A stretch of DNA of 64,000 nucleotides, from assembly GCA_028023455.1 (NCBI GenBank), contig JAQFVV010000143.1:1712001-1776000 (forward strand). The letters run 5' to 3'. The notes beneath the pieces are model-generated. The model was not told the DNA's origin, made no database searches, and saw only the letters and a program-made list of their open reading frames with translations. The DNA comes from Epiperipatus broadwayi. Taxonomy: Eukaryota > Onychophora > Udeonychophora > Euonychophora > Peripatidae. Position numbers and translations under genes: made by a program. This document shows, in pieces, positions 24,215 through 36,596 of this stretch; position 1 is the first letter of the stretch; each line of letters begins with the position of its first letter.

Positions 24215-24385
24215 CATTACAAATAGTTTTTTTCCCTAAATAAATAAAAAATTTATTTCATTATATATATATATAATGGGTAATGAAATGCATAATGAAA
24301 TTGGAATTAAATTGACAAAATTTACTGAATCCCTACCAATTACATAAACAAATAATCTATCATATCTGTCATCAGTAGTAGTATG
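24215..24385. other. Short spacer between mariner and right inverted arm
   Basis: Contains a TATATATATATA run; nothing else recognised. Confidence 0.4.
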
Positions 24386-27300
24386 TATTGTGACCTTTTC
24401 TATAGGTCAGTAATAATTCATAACAATCAATTACTAAAAAATTTTAAATTTAGAATATGTTCTTTTAATACATTAATTATATTAAGTCAATTATATCTTT
24501 AAAGTACAATTTGACGCTAAAGAGAATATGTAGTATATAGAATCATTTAAAAATAGTTATATAAAGCTTTAAATATTGTTTCATATGGTTGTAAAAGCTG
24601 GCCATATTAAATAACACAGCTATAAATAATTAAAAGTATATTTAATAAATTCGATTTTAATAGTTTAAAAACTTATAGTTAATAAATGCTATATTTAAAT
24701 TTATTATCATATTTAATAAGCAAAAATTAATATAGTATATTTTAAAATAAACTTTATGATGGTGAAAATTATATCTAGTTCTATATTTTCTAAATTATTC
24801 TTCCAAATTTTTTATAATTATTTTATATAATATAATAAGTATTCTTGCAGACGAGAAATATCGTGGTAACTAAGTTATAGGGAGATTAAAATGTATTGAA
24901 ACCGGAGAGAGGTAAATTATAACTATCAAAAGATAGTATTTTAAAAATCTTTTATTTAGTCAATTTTTTAGTACTTTCTTATAACTTTATCTGAAAAAAA
25001 ACTAATTGATAATTTTAAAAATATATTTTTTGCAAAAGAGAGTATAAACTAAAAATATTTTAATAATTTCGTTTAATATGAATTTCTAATTTTTTAAAAA
25101 GTTGCTTACCAGTCGTATTTTATCTAAAAAGTTTAACCTAAACCATGCAGTAAAAAATGGATATACTACAAAATAAAATGGATAGAAATTGTAATGCTGA
25201 AAAAATATTTGAAATATTTATTGATACAGTTTTATTAATATTTAACCGAAGAACTGTTCTGGTACATAAAAACCACAGCTCGGACATTATACGGAGTCTA
25301 ACGAAAAAATTGGAGATGCATTATTATGCATGAGTTTATTCAAGATTTATTTTTAAATGGTAATAAGATAATTATATATTGCATGAATTATTTTATATAG
25401 TATGATATTCAAAGGAATAAAATGTTATATCCTTTTTAAAGGTAACATTTTTTTAAAAAATATTTTCGAGTGCAGAGTTGAATAAAAAACCCAGGAGAAT
25501 ATGTTATAGAAGCATTTTGATATTAAAATATCCGTTCTTCGAATTATTTAAAATGTACTTGGAAAAGATTTGTTCAAAAGTATTTGAAGTTTTTATTTTA
25601 AAAGAGATTTATAAAAAAAAAAAATACCAAACGAAAGTTTAAATGTATCAAGAAGGAAGCATAGATAAAAAGTGAACACATAGATGAATAAAAAGATGGA
25701 TCCATGGAAATACAAATAGTACTTAAAAGTTTATCAAATATTTTTAAAAGTTAAATTAAATGGATTGATGCATCGGATACGCAGAGAATATTGGTAGAGA
25801 GGATTAAGAAGCTTCACGGGATTAATTAATATTATCATCTTAAAAATTAAAACCAAGGATTATTTTCTAAATTTTACTATATGGATTAATAATTATTTTG
25901 TTTTAAACTTTAACGCGCTTGAAGAACATTTTTAAAAAACTCTAAAGAAAATAATAAGCATTTTGGACTTATCAGGAACTATCGTCAAGAAAATATGTAA
26001 CTATAGTTTTGATTCTTTTTATTTTGTTAACCTAGTTTAAATCTAAAATTTTATATAAGATTAGGGAAAAACATAAAAACATTAATTTATTAATATTAAA
26101 TTTTTATAATATAGTAATCTAATAATTTAGTTAAAATATTTTAATATAAAGTGTATGGGTATGAATTTTTTTTCTATATCTGCAATGCTCAAGTGGACAA
26201 AGGAAGCCTACTGAACATGATGACTAGATAAAGGTTATTGGTAATAATAATAACTATTAATAATTTTATAATGTATATTTTTGTTTTCTTTAGATCATCC
26301 ATAAATTTGAAGAATGAAGTGTAAAAGTTTTTTTTTTTAAAATTATATGTAACGCATTTTATACAACATTTTAAAAAAACATTATGAGATAGGATTGATT
26401 TGAAAATATGCATACGACAATTTTTTTTTTATTAGTGATATAATCCAACATAATAAATAATTATGTGATTCTTTTAAAAAATTTTATGATATGGGATATT
26501 CAAATATTGTCTAAGTAGATTGTATATGATTAAACATATAGAATGATGAAGTGGACAGACTTTTCTTATGGGATAGCTAGATTGTTTAACTATTAATGAA
26601 TTTTATTTATTGTTTTGTCAATGCAGACAGTTATTTATCGATGTAAGACGTAGAAAAATCTTGAGAAATAATGTTGAGATAGTGGCTTGGAAGTACTTAG
26701 TGAACAGGAAACCAAGATGATGTATTTTTTAAAAAATAGGATGTTATAAGGAATGGAAATAATATTTAGTCTTTATGTAGTTATCAGCATAGTTAACATA
26801 GCCCTATGATTGATACACATTTTATTTGGACAGTGTTTATATTACTTTAAATATTGATGTTCTAATAAAGCTGAAGAAATAAATAGCTTTAACATCGTCC
26901 TTATACTAGAGGATATTAGGCAGATAAATGTCCTACCTCTTCGCACTGTACCATGATTTTGAGATATGTTAAGAATAATACTCTAGCTTTCTTCCTTAAT
27001 CCTATGCATCTGTTTTTCGCTATCTTTATTTCATGTAACTGCATCATTTAGTAAGATATTTTAAAAGAAATGATAAATAATTTAGAACTAAGGTTGTGCT
27101 ATCGATTTTTTTGTATAAGATTAGTTTAGTTGCTTATAAGGAGCAGAATGTTATAACTTGAAATTGAAGATCCAAAGTATCCTAGGGAAAGAAAAGAATC
27201 ATAAAATATATTTTGAATTTTATTTCGGAAATGAAATATAAAATTTTTAAAATAAGGTATCTAAACAAAGATATTTTTTTTAAAGTGATAATAATTTTAA

Positions 27301-28412
27301 ATGCTTTAGTATTATTTTTTTTAAGAGAAAAATAAGTATTGCATATTTTTTAAAATACAATAGTACAAAGTAGATTATGTAAACAATATGCATAGTATAT
27401 TTTTTGTTTATTGATTAACAGACATGTATTAATGATTAAACTTATATCATACTAAAGTAAGGCTAAAAGAAGAATATATTATGATTAGTAAACATTGTGT
27501 GATAAATATTTAAAATCTAGTACTTAATTTTGGATAATATTTTGTGTAACATCTTTGACTTTGCAAAATGAAATTTTTATATTTTGAGAAGTCCATACTC
27601 ATTATAAAATTTTGTTTTCCTGTGGAATGTTTTTCTAAGTATGAATTTTCTAAAATAAGATAGTTTAATAATATTAGAGATAAAATGCTGTTGCTAATAA
27701 AGTAGAGAAATTTATTTGTAATAAGTTAACAATAATGAGAAATCAAATAGTAACATTTTTTTAATTTTGTCCCAAATCTAAATAAAATATAATTGAAATA
27801 TAAATTATTTTTTTATAACCAGGTAGATCAAACTGTAAAATAAAAAGGGTTACGGATATCCACTGTAAATAATGTAAATAAATTGTTTAGTTATTTATTG
27901 TTAGTAATAAACTTTGTTAAATTTTGTTATTTAAAAATTTTTGTGTCAGAGTTATTTATTTCTCCACATCGCTGCATGAAAACACGATATATGCATAATA
28001 ACTGAAACAAATATATAATTTTGCACAAAAAGATAAACAGAGAATTATTTAAGAATTTAAATATTTTATTGGTATTCATTATAATTAAATAATCATAATC
28101 TTACATTGTTTATTGGTCATAAATCAGTGATCACAATATTATATTAAATTATATGCTATCAGTTGCCACACATATTTTGTTTGTCAGATTATTAAAATAC
28201 TACCACATATTTATTATATCATTACATGAATAATATTATTATTGTTATTTATTATTATTAGTTTAAGTGTAGTAGATTATGACATAAAATCCCTTCTCAT
28301 ATTTTATTACTGTATTTTAAATTAATTTAGAATAAACTTTAGGAACCTGAGATTACTTTATTGAGCTAGATTATTATTAAATAGAAGATTAAGATTTAAT
28401 TATTAGTTTAAT
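24386..28412. repeat. Right arm of the >4-kb inverted duplication
   Basis: This is the reverse complement of 1-4365, collinear throughout. Stretches aligned by eye show roughly one difference per 15-25 bases plus homopolymer length changes. It is about 340 bp shorter, mainly because the block at 3560-3909 in the left arm is missing at about 24840-24850. Sequence beyond 28412 cannot be compared because its partner lies left of the window. No recognisable protein domain. Confidence 0.9.
26189..26413 (-). other. Right-arm copy of the shared small ORF
   Basis: Counterpart of the frame at 1977-2219, one codon longer because the A-run is three bases longer. See the left-arm entry for the comparison; no known domain. 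Confidence 0.2.
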
Positions 28413-29984
28413 CTTAGTGAGTAGAAGTTATTAAAGTCGTAAGAATACTATGAGTTTGTTATTTGAAATAGTAATAAAAGGGGGGATAGTGTTCTTATGC
28501 CATTGAGGTAGTATTCTGTAGGATATTGGCTCAATGTAATCTATCTTGTCACCTGTATTTTCACTTCAAGTCTCATGAAAATATTGAATATTTATTTAAT
28601 TTATTTTTATAAACTGAACCTTATTCGTATTTTAAATTTGAGCTAGTGAAATATTTTAATTTTAGTACTGAATATTTTAGTTATTAATTATTAACTGAGA
28701 TAGAACCCTTATTTATATCATATTCTATTCTGGAAGTGGGGATGCATAATTACAGGTTAGAGTATATTCTACTTGACAAATTTTTATTTTAAAAATTTTT
28801 ATTTGTAAAGTAGAATGTATATGCTATTGAAAATTGTAATGATAATAAAAGCTGTCTATAATTTAGTATTAATTTATTGCAAGTAGAATAAACTAATTCC
28901 GAAGTCACTTATGTAAACACTCACACATTTACATTTTTTTTTTATTGGCCCACAACTTCTCAGACTTTGTGACTTTAGTCGAATATTAATCCTCAGTATT
29001 TTTTTAAAGAATAGAATCTAATTAATGATTTGAAATCTGAAATAAGTAATATCTGAAAATTATATTAGCAGCAAAGTTTATATATATAAGTTAAGTTTAT
29101 GTTATTATTAGTAGATTGTGCGTATTCCCTCTTTGTAATAAAAATAAAATGAGTATGCTATTTATAAAACCTTTCTATGTCTGCTCTTGTTTGGTGTAAG
29201 AAGAGAATATCGATCTATTTTTATTTTTTCTGCATTGATTTGATGCTGAACATTTATTATAAAATATCAGCTGTTTTATTTTATATACTTCCTGTACACT
29301 TTTACTTGTCAACCTGTATTTAATTTTAAAATATAGCTTATACTTCATTAATTTTCAAGTTTTAAATTTTGATTAATATGAGCACTTAATTTTATTATCT
29401 TGAAAAAAATTAAGAATTCTTAATTTATTAGTTTTGGATTTTAAATAATTGTTCATTTTTTTTCTAACGGTAAGTGTAAACAACAACAATGTCTTACAGT
29501 GTAGATGACAAATCAATCCTCTCTAAAACGAAGCAGGATATTCCAAATACCTGAGAAATTCAATTGCTATCATAATTATTTCAAATAGTCATTTATAGTT
29601 AATTAAACTGATTTAACCATTCAGCACTGATTGGCAAAGGCCATCAAATTACGATAAACCTTATATCAATAATCATTTCACTTTTTAAGAACAAATTAGA
29701 AGAATTGAAAAGACGACATTGTCTTTATCTTTCAAAATGACCCGGAAGTGATATTAAATGAAGATATTTCTCTTATTCTACTCTAATGCTACCTATTGCA
29801 AACTCAAGTAATCAGTATTTAATTCTCATCTCAAAATGATTTTTTTTAGTTTATATTAGATGGGCAAGAATAGGAGAACGAATTAAGTGATGCTGTGTCT
29901 GTATATAATGGAATATAGCAAGTTTATGCATTTTCATGTTTTTTATATTTAATTAATCTACTATTCAGTATATTGAATGTTTAC
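28413..29984. other. AT-rich stretch, nothing recognised
   Basis: No gene or repeat partner identified. Confidence 0.45.
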
Positions 29985-30145
29985 TATAGTAAATGTAGGG
30001 ATTTGAACTTAGGATTTTTAGTTTATATTCATCCTCCACTCCATCTCAAACAACCAATACACATGACCACACTCATGTGAAAAAAATTAAATGATCCCCA
30101 ATATACATATTTCACGCTGAACCAGAACTCATCATATTAAAAGCT
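29985..30145 (+). repeat. Decayed family A copy
   Basis: GGGATTTGAACTTAGGATTT, then CCTCCACTCCATCTCA and CCCCAATATACATATTTCA, follow family A in order with many substitutions. Older than the other copies. Confidence 0.5.
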
Positions 30146-30827
30146 ATATAAATATATGTATAACTTAAACATAGTTTTTCTGGAAGTTTAAAATTGATTT
30201 AATGTAAATTCAGATAGATTGTAAATGTGTTCATGAATCAGTGCTCTTTCTATTCAGGAATTTATGAGACAGTGTACTTAAAAAATGAATTCAGCTATGT
30301 AAAATTAATTAAACATTGAATTATTATCTATTCTCAAAAGTAAACAATAGTTTAAAATACTTGAGATAGATAAGCAACCTTTTCCAATAGGCATTTTGCT
30401 TTGAAACATTAAAAATGATGGAGAAAAAACTCACATAACACTTTAATGAGTAAAATAATAGCAAGAAGTATTCACATTGGTCTTTGTTTAAAAAAAAAAA
30501 TGCTATCAATTTTAAAACAATACCAACTTTTGCTAGACAATTAATAATTGATAGCTTAATGACATCAAAATGTGCTTCAACCAGTAAAGGGATGACTATT
30601 TAAAATTAATTACTGGTTATAGTTTTACCTTACAAAAAATTTAATTATTTTTTATATTAAAATATTAAACTGGTTCAAAACAAAATTGTTATTGATAATA
30701 TTAACTTGTTTAATTTGCATATTAAATTACTTTTGATTATTTCTAATTATACAAAATTATAGTTAAAGTCTTTTGGATATAAAAATGTTAACATATATCC
30801 TAAGGGATTTTACAATGATAAACAGCT

Positions 30828-30861
<34 letters not shown>

Positions 30862-32045
30862 AAAGTGATATTGTACTATGCATAGATATATAATATGTAT
30901 ACAATTGACTACATTATATTTTTAGAATTATTATTATCATTGATATTTTTATGTTTCAAAGAATTTTATTAAACAAATGTTACATAGAATTACAAAAAAA
31001 AGATTGCATTCTGTTACATAGGCAATCATGTGAACTTTAGAACAAGTTCTAAATTTAAAATTCAATTGTATTTTACAGTTTATATCTTTGTTTGGTGTTA
31101 ATTCTGTTATAGGTTTGATGGTTGTCTTATGAGTGACCATGTTGCTGCTGCAATGTCTGGAGGGCTAATTTTGTAAACCAGTTCTTTTAATTGTTGAAGT
31201 TTTTTTGTAAATGTTGCTGGATGTCTTCTTGTATTGTTACCAAATGTAAATGAGCATCTCGTGCACCAGTATCCATATAGTAGAAAAATTGTTTGTATTG
31301 TTGGGGTGGAGTTTTTTTTAAAGGATTGTAATTAATATGTTTATTATTGATATATTTTTCCTTTGGTAGGTTTCTATTAATAGTTTACATATATTAATAT
31401 TTTTAGTATTATTATTATCATTGTTTTCCTATACTATTTGAGATTTAAAATTACATATAATATTAAAATAATAAAAACGAAAATAATATTAATAATAATG
31501 ATGATGTTTTGTTTAGATTGACTATGAAAGACTTTAAGTATCTCATGTAATCATAGCTGTATTGATAGGGCAGAAAAGTAAGCTAATGATTAGGATGCCA
31601 ATTGATTAGAGAAACATAATGTTGCCATATTATGCTGACAGAAATTTATTTAAACATATCAATTTATTTAAGATTTTTTTTTTTTTTTATCAATGGCATG
31701 CAAGTTTTATTTAACCATTATGTTTAGGAACCAATCAGCTACTGCATGTTTGATGCTTAAGGGGAAAAAATGGCAAACATTTAGTTCACCTACAGCATAC
31801 AAACATTTTTTTGGCCTTCTATCTCTTTTTTAGAAAAAAAATTATCACTACCCCTATTTTATGAGCAAATGAGAAAGGCATGGTTACCATTTTTATAATA
31901 TTTATTAAGAATGTGAAAAATGTTGCTGTAAATAAGATATGGGAAGCATGCAATTATAACATTATTTTTAAAATCAACATAGAAATACAAAATCAACATA
32001 ATATTAAAAATAACAAAATAGAATGTTCATTGTACATGTATAAAA
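30146..32045. other. AT-rich stretch with one microsatellite
   Basis: A compound (TA)n(TG)n microsatellite lies at about 30829-30861. The minus-strand frame at 30949-31140 and the plus-strand frame at 31880-32179 show no recognisable domain. The 3' non-coding end of the next hAT element probably begins somewhere in 31750-32045. Confidence 0.45.
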
Positions 32046-32049
32046 TTAA

Positions 32050-34215
32050 GAATGATCCTAATAAGAAGGATGAACTTGGTGTAGTGACATTAGCCTATGA
32101 ATGTACAGTTCTATTTTTGTCAGCAGTAATTTTAAGTCACCGCATTCAACTATTTGCAGTCAGTTTATTTTTGTTGTAACCATACTAAATCTATACTCCA
32201 CTAATTATGTTGATAGAAATGCTATTTATTAATAGCTTTGATATTATAGACCATAATCCAGGATAAAGTACAGGTATCTCTTCTGAAATTCAGAATTATT
32301 AGCAACTATCATTAAACTTAACTTTTAGTTTCACATTTGTTGTTAATTCTGTTAATTCTTCTTGAAATTTTAGAGGTTCTCTTATGTTTGTAATTGAAAA
32401 AAAGTTCCAAAAATGCAATGAGGTATGTTTATTTTCAAAATATCTTTACAACTCTGATTGAAATCAGAATGGAGAGAATCCAAATGCTGACAATAGGTAA
32501 TTTCATCTTCATAATGTTTTTCTAAGTTTAATAAATTTAGAAACTGGCTGAATTCTTCTATCTTAAATTTTGTTCGTACCGAAGAAGTTTTGCCACAAAC
32601 GAATAAAATTTTTTTGTTTTTATTAAATTCAGTTCATAACCATGGAGCTGCAGATTTATTTCACTGAATTTGTTAAATATTTCTGTCAAATAAACTATGT
32701 CATTTATGAAGAAGTTAAATTGGTTTGTAAAGCATCGGCTTTATTTTCTAATAAACCTAGCACTGAATCGAAGAGTGTATAAAATTGAGTCAAATAATCA
32801 ACAAATTCCATATGAAGCATCAAGTGATTAAATTCTTTGTCATTTACACAATAAAGTGTAATTCAAATATAATTCAAAAACTTTGCGTGAAAAAATATAC
32901 TTGTAAAATAATATAGGCACTATTGCACCTGAAGGCAAAGCTATTTTATGCCTAAAACAATTCATATAACAGGACACCAGTGTGAACCTCAAGATGTCAG
33001 CTTAGTCTGCAAAGAAAGGCACGATTTAAAAAGAAAAGTGAAGGAGGCCTGCTTCATAGCGATGGATTGCAACGCCATCAACCGCAAGGACACATACTTC
33101 ACGATCTCAAGAAAATAAAGCAATTAATCTTAAACTTTGCATAATTTGCATATCATTAATTCACTTAGAGATATGAAGATGGTAGCACGTCTCTTGAAAG
33201 CGCTCACAGAATAGTATAATTTTATTTTGTTTTAAGCATAAAATAGCTTTGTATTCAGGTGCAATAGCGCCTATATTATTTTACAATAAAGTGTCTAAAC
33301 AATCTATCATTTAACAAATTCTTTTTGATTTTTTTGATTATTTTAATAACATACTGTACTGATCTATTCAGGCATTTATTAACATTTTTAGTCACTAAAT
33401 GATAATGCAGTGTACAGCATATACATTCATCAACAGATCTTTTAAATGTTCTAGAAAACCTCTATAGTACTCTAACATTATTGGAGCAGTGTCAGTAGAA
33501 ACTGACAATATATTACTTAGGGGTATTTCTTTTTTTGAGAAAAACTACTTTAATATATGAAATATCAATTCTCCTTTAATATCAGTTTGTAAATGTTTTG
33601 CAAAGAATAATTCCTGACTATTTTTTTTCTTTTACAAATCACATGTAAGCTCTAAGTAAGGCCTTATTTTCTGGCCAAGTTGACTCATCAAGCTTCAGAA
33701 AATGTAGAAATTTTTAAATATTTCACATAATGCATATTCCACATCTTGAACCATTTGATCAATTTTTATTTGAACTGTATTATTGTCCAACGAAATTCTT
33801 CTAATAATATCAAATGCTGTCTTCTGTAGCACAGTGTGTATTATCTTACTAATAGCTGGTGTAATTAATTCTTTATCAACAGTATGCAATTTTCATGAGT
33901 TGGCACTCATCAATGAAATGTTGTAAGAAGCATGTAGATTACTCTTGAGTGGATGATGGTGAAGAGTTTTGACAATGTTGATTGTTTACAAAATTATCTT
34001 TAAATACTTGAAAATAAGGTAATCCCTATCTTTTTTATTAATATGAACTTTTAACAAACGTTCTTGTAGCCTTAAAAGCTTAACTGCTTTATTTGATAAA
34101 ACTTTTAGGCAAATTAGATACATTGGTAGGGTGTATTTGTAGGTAACTCAATAAATTCTTACTTTGAATATTCGGCACTATATTGTAGCCATTTGTTTTT
34201 GCAAACAACCATGAT
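32050..34215 (-). pseudogene. hAT transposase remnant (BED finger, SCAND3/ZBED5-like)
   Basis: Decayed minus-strand transposase read in several frames. From the N-terminal side: a BED-finger-like segment near 34200-34050 (RLQERLLKVHINKKD resembles the His-containing half); a region preceding the catalytic domain at 33889-33695 (DKELITPAISKIIHTVLQKT and NNTVQIKIDQMVQDVEYAL); the catalytic-Asp segment LKLDEST near 33690; an insertion-domain segment (FVDYLTQFYTLFDSVL) near 32800; and C-terminal dimerisation remnants (YLVE-like near 32210, LTKIE near 32100). These match, in order, hAT transposases related to vertebrate SCAND3, FAM200 and ZBED5. Stops are frequent and the copy is dead. It is interrupted by the nested insert at 32848-33294. 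Terminal repeats were not found; the upstream end lies close to the next hAT. Confidence 0.8.
32848..33294 (+). mobile_element. Nested insert with Penelope-like C-terminus and inverted flanks
   Basis: The insert (32860-33282) is flanked by ACAATAAAGTGT on both sides (12 bp). Inside, 32911-32965 and 33227-33287 are inverted repeats sharing TGTAAAATAATATAGG and GCACCTGAA. Between them a plus-strand frame (about 32981-33118) encodes a tail including KRKVKEACFIA and NAINRKDTYF before a stop. This resembles the extreme C-terminus of GIY-YIG Penelope-like proteins (pattern RKxKEAxxI...NRDxG). Downstream, near 33175-33210, is a TGAAGATGG...GAAAGC motif like those that follow such ORFs. The coding part is much richer in GC than its surroundings. 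I read it as a 5'-truncated Penelope-like copy flanked by inverted terminal repeats. Confidence 0.6.
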
Positions 34216-34308
34216 AAGGTCTATAGAAAATTTAAAATGTTGAAAAAATTGTTTGAAAATAATTTATTCTAAATCTAAAAATAAATAAAAACAACTTTTC
34301 AAACAAAG

Positions 34309-36596
34309 TAATAACACAGAGGTAATTTCTTGGCTCAGAGGCCACTTTGTGGAAGCGGAGGTTAGCAGAAGGCTGCACCTTTTAAAATAATTGCATTCAT
34401 TACTTAACTTTGCATTTCAGAAAAGGTATAAATTATAACATAAAAATCAATAAATATAAATTAAATAAAGTAATGGCAGTTTTATTCAATTTATTTATTG
34501 TGCTAATTTCATATCATCTATAGCTGCAAGCACATTTAATTTTAGAATCAGTTTAATGAGACAAATGCACCCTATCACTTTTCTATAATTTTTTTGAAAT
34601 CAGGAGTGAGATTTCTTGTTGAGATTCTCATCACAGCTTGCAAATTAATGTCTGTCAAAGAGCATTCATATTTACTCTTGTTGATCTTCAAGCAAGAAAA
34701 ACTTTGCTCACAAATGTATGTAGTCCCAAATGTAGAGAACATTTTCCCAGCAAATTTCCTCATACATGGAAATTTTTCAGCAGACAAAGCTTTGTAAAAG
34801 TCTACTAATGTCACAACATTAAACATTTCTTTCACAGTGTGATCTGACTACATGTCAATAAGTTCAAGCTGCTGTTCCTCAGGTGCTGTCTCAATATCAG
34901 CAGTGATGAGATAATAGAGCAAATTAAATTTAGGCTCAATTGTCTTTAACTCCTGAAATCTTCTTGTGACCTCATTCTTCAAACTCTGCAGATGATCCCT
35001 AATCTTAGCAGAAATACTTTCAGGCACTTTCTGTTTTCTTAATAATGGGAAATGACAAAAATTGCCTTCACCTGCTTGCCTTGCAAATAGACCTAGTTTT
35101 GCTTCGAATGAATTTACATGCTTCCACATTTTATGTGCAAACAACCCCTTTCCCTGCAATGTCACATTCAGTTCATTCAACTTCTCAAATACATCAGCTT
35201 CAAACACCATCCCATATCTCCACTTCCTCACATCCTATTTTTGTAATGAAATCATGAGATACCCTCTTCATGTCCAGAAATAAGAGGATTTGATTCTGCA
35301 ATGACTTTTTTTATCACTTTGCCGAGGCTCAAACACCTCAATTACATCTTCATATTCTGCCTCCACATCCTCAAGAAAAGATTTGAACTATTTATGGTGG
35401 AATGCCCTTGCTTTAATTGTGTTCACCACATTAACAGTAGGATCTACCACATGGTTTAAGTCCAGTGCAGCTTTACAAAGGTTCTCCTTACAAAATTCAA
35501 TGCAAAGACAACATATCATTGTCTGTGTCTTGGGCATAACTTGATTTTTTAAAAGCTTAATCATACCTACATTTTTTTCCAGTGAAAGCTCTGACCCCAT
35601 CTGTTGTAATGTTTCCCATTTTGTTCCAGGACAATTCACTTTTCTCTACACAATTTACAGCACACTCAAGCAATTCCTTACCAGTGGTTCTACCATTCAT
35701 TGGTTCTATGCCAACTAATTCCTCTGTAATGACAAAATTTTCATTAATTCCACAGATAAAGTTTAGTGTCTTCATTATCTGTGATCTCATCCAGTGCCAA
35801 AGAAAACCAAACAAAATCTTTGCTTGCAGTCTTTGGCTGTTCTGAGTTCATGTCAATGCACCACACTATAGTCTTTCTTGACAATAAAATGTTTTCAAAT
35901 TTGCTTCTCACATCAGAACATAATATACTTGCGCACTCTACCATACACTGCTTAATAAACTCACCATCTGAAAAAAGCATGTTGCATTTAGAAAGGTTGT
36001 AGGCTACCATGAAACTTGCTTCTGTAGTGCTATTTTGAAGTATTGATTGCTTTGTAAATAATGTTTGTTGCTTCTTCAGCCTTTTCACATATTCTGCAGC
36101 TTTTATTTTACATTTTTCTTTGGAAATTTTGGAGCCAAATTCACTATGTTTTGTTTCATGGTGTCATTTCAGATTGTACTCCTTAAATACAGCTATCATT
36201 TCATGGCACAATAAACACATTGTTTATTCCCTGTATTACCAAAGAAATATTTGTTTGTCCATTCTTCATTAAATACATGCATGACATTCATCACTGATTT
36301 TACCTTTTTTAGAAGGGTTCATGGTTTCATTAAAGTTGGAAATTTATATATTTACTGTTGCAAAGACAAAATTGAAATTAACCAGATCAACCGGAAAAGC
36401 ACTGCACATCATATCTACACTGTGCATGCATATTGATGTGGTCATCCTATTGGAAAATACAAGATGAATCTTTAATCATGCACAGGAAGAAAATCTCAGT
36501 TCAAGGTGGATTTTTCTGTTTTGGTGGGCCACAAAAAAGTTCTTACCAGGCTGCATGTGGCCTGTGGGCCACTATTTGGCCACCCCTGTATTAACA
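34309..36596 (-). mobile_element. hAT transposon, GTF2IRD2-like, with 8-bp duplication
   Basis: The element (34317-36588, about 2.3 kb) starts CAGAGGTAATTTC and ends GGCCACCCCTG; read inward the ends are CAGAGGT and CAGGGGTGGCC. Flanks are TAATAACA (34309-34316) and TATTAACA (36589-36596), 7 of 8 bases equal, as expected for an old hAT target duplication. It encodes a broken minus-strand transposase, listed separately. It is the parent family of the 416-bp element at 17.7 kb. Its left end lies only about 100 bp from the upstream end of the preceding hAT, so it may have inserted into that element's terminal region. Confidence 0.8.
34575..36245 (-). pseudogene. hAT transposase, GTF2IRD2-like, frameshifted
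   Basis: The minus-strand transposase lies in at least five open pieces. N-terminal: a finger-like segment near 36240-36130 (ending HHETKHSEFG after a stop in its middle), then a stretch with ASFMVAYNLSKC and LFSDGEFIKQCMVE at 36035-35920. Central: SLALDEITDNEDTKL near 35790, the catalytic block (family form AIDESTD), then FVITEELVGIEPMNG and NITTDGVRAFTGKK near 35720-35570. Later: HKMWKHVNSFEAKLGLF near 35120. C-terminal: FGTTYICEQSFSCLKINKSK near 34700, the hAT dimerisation signature. Order and spacing match transposases from which GTF2IRD2-type proteins derive. It uses fairly normal codons, and breaks are few compared with the neighbouring hAT, so it is the younger of the two. Confidence 0.85.

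Noticed and set aside
1-28412. A Polinton/Maverick-type element bounded by the long inverted repeats
   Set aside because: The total length is in the right general range, but no DNA polymerase B, integrase, ATPase or capsid frame occurs between the arms, and the arms are far longer than usual for that group.
30829-30861. Possible CRISPR-like or regulatory repeat
   Set aside because: A simple TA/TG microsatellite.
31140-31320. Possible coding remnant on the minus strand upstream of the hAT
   Set aside because: Short Cys-containing frames are present but broken, and I could not match them to any family with confidence.
31880-32179. A 99-codon plus-strand frame
   Set aside because: It overlaps, on the opposite strand, the C-terminal and 3' part of a hAT remnant, and the peptide matches nothing I know.
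34594-36002. Several plus-strand frames opposite the hAT transposase
   Set aside because: Shadows of the minus-strand transposase, whose motifs are unambiguous.
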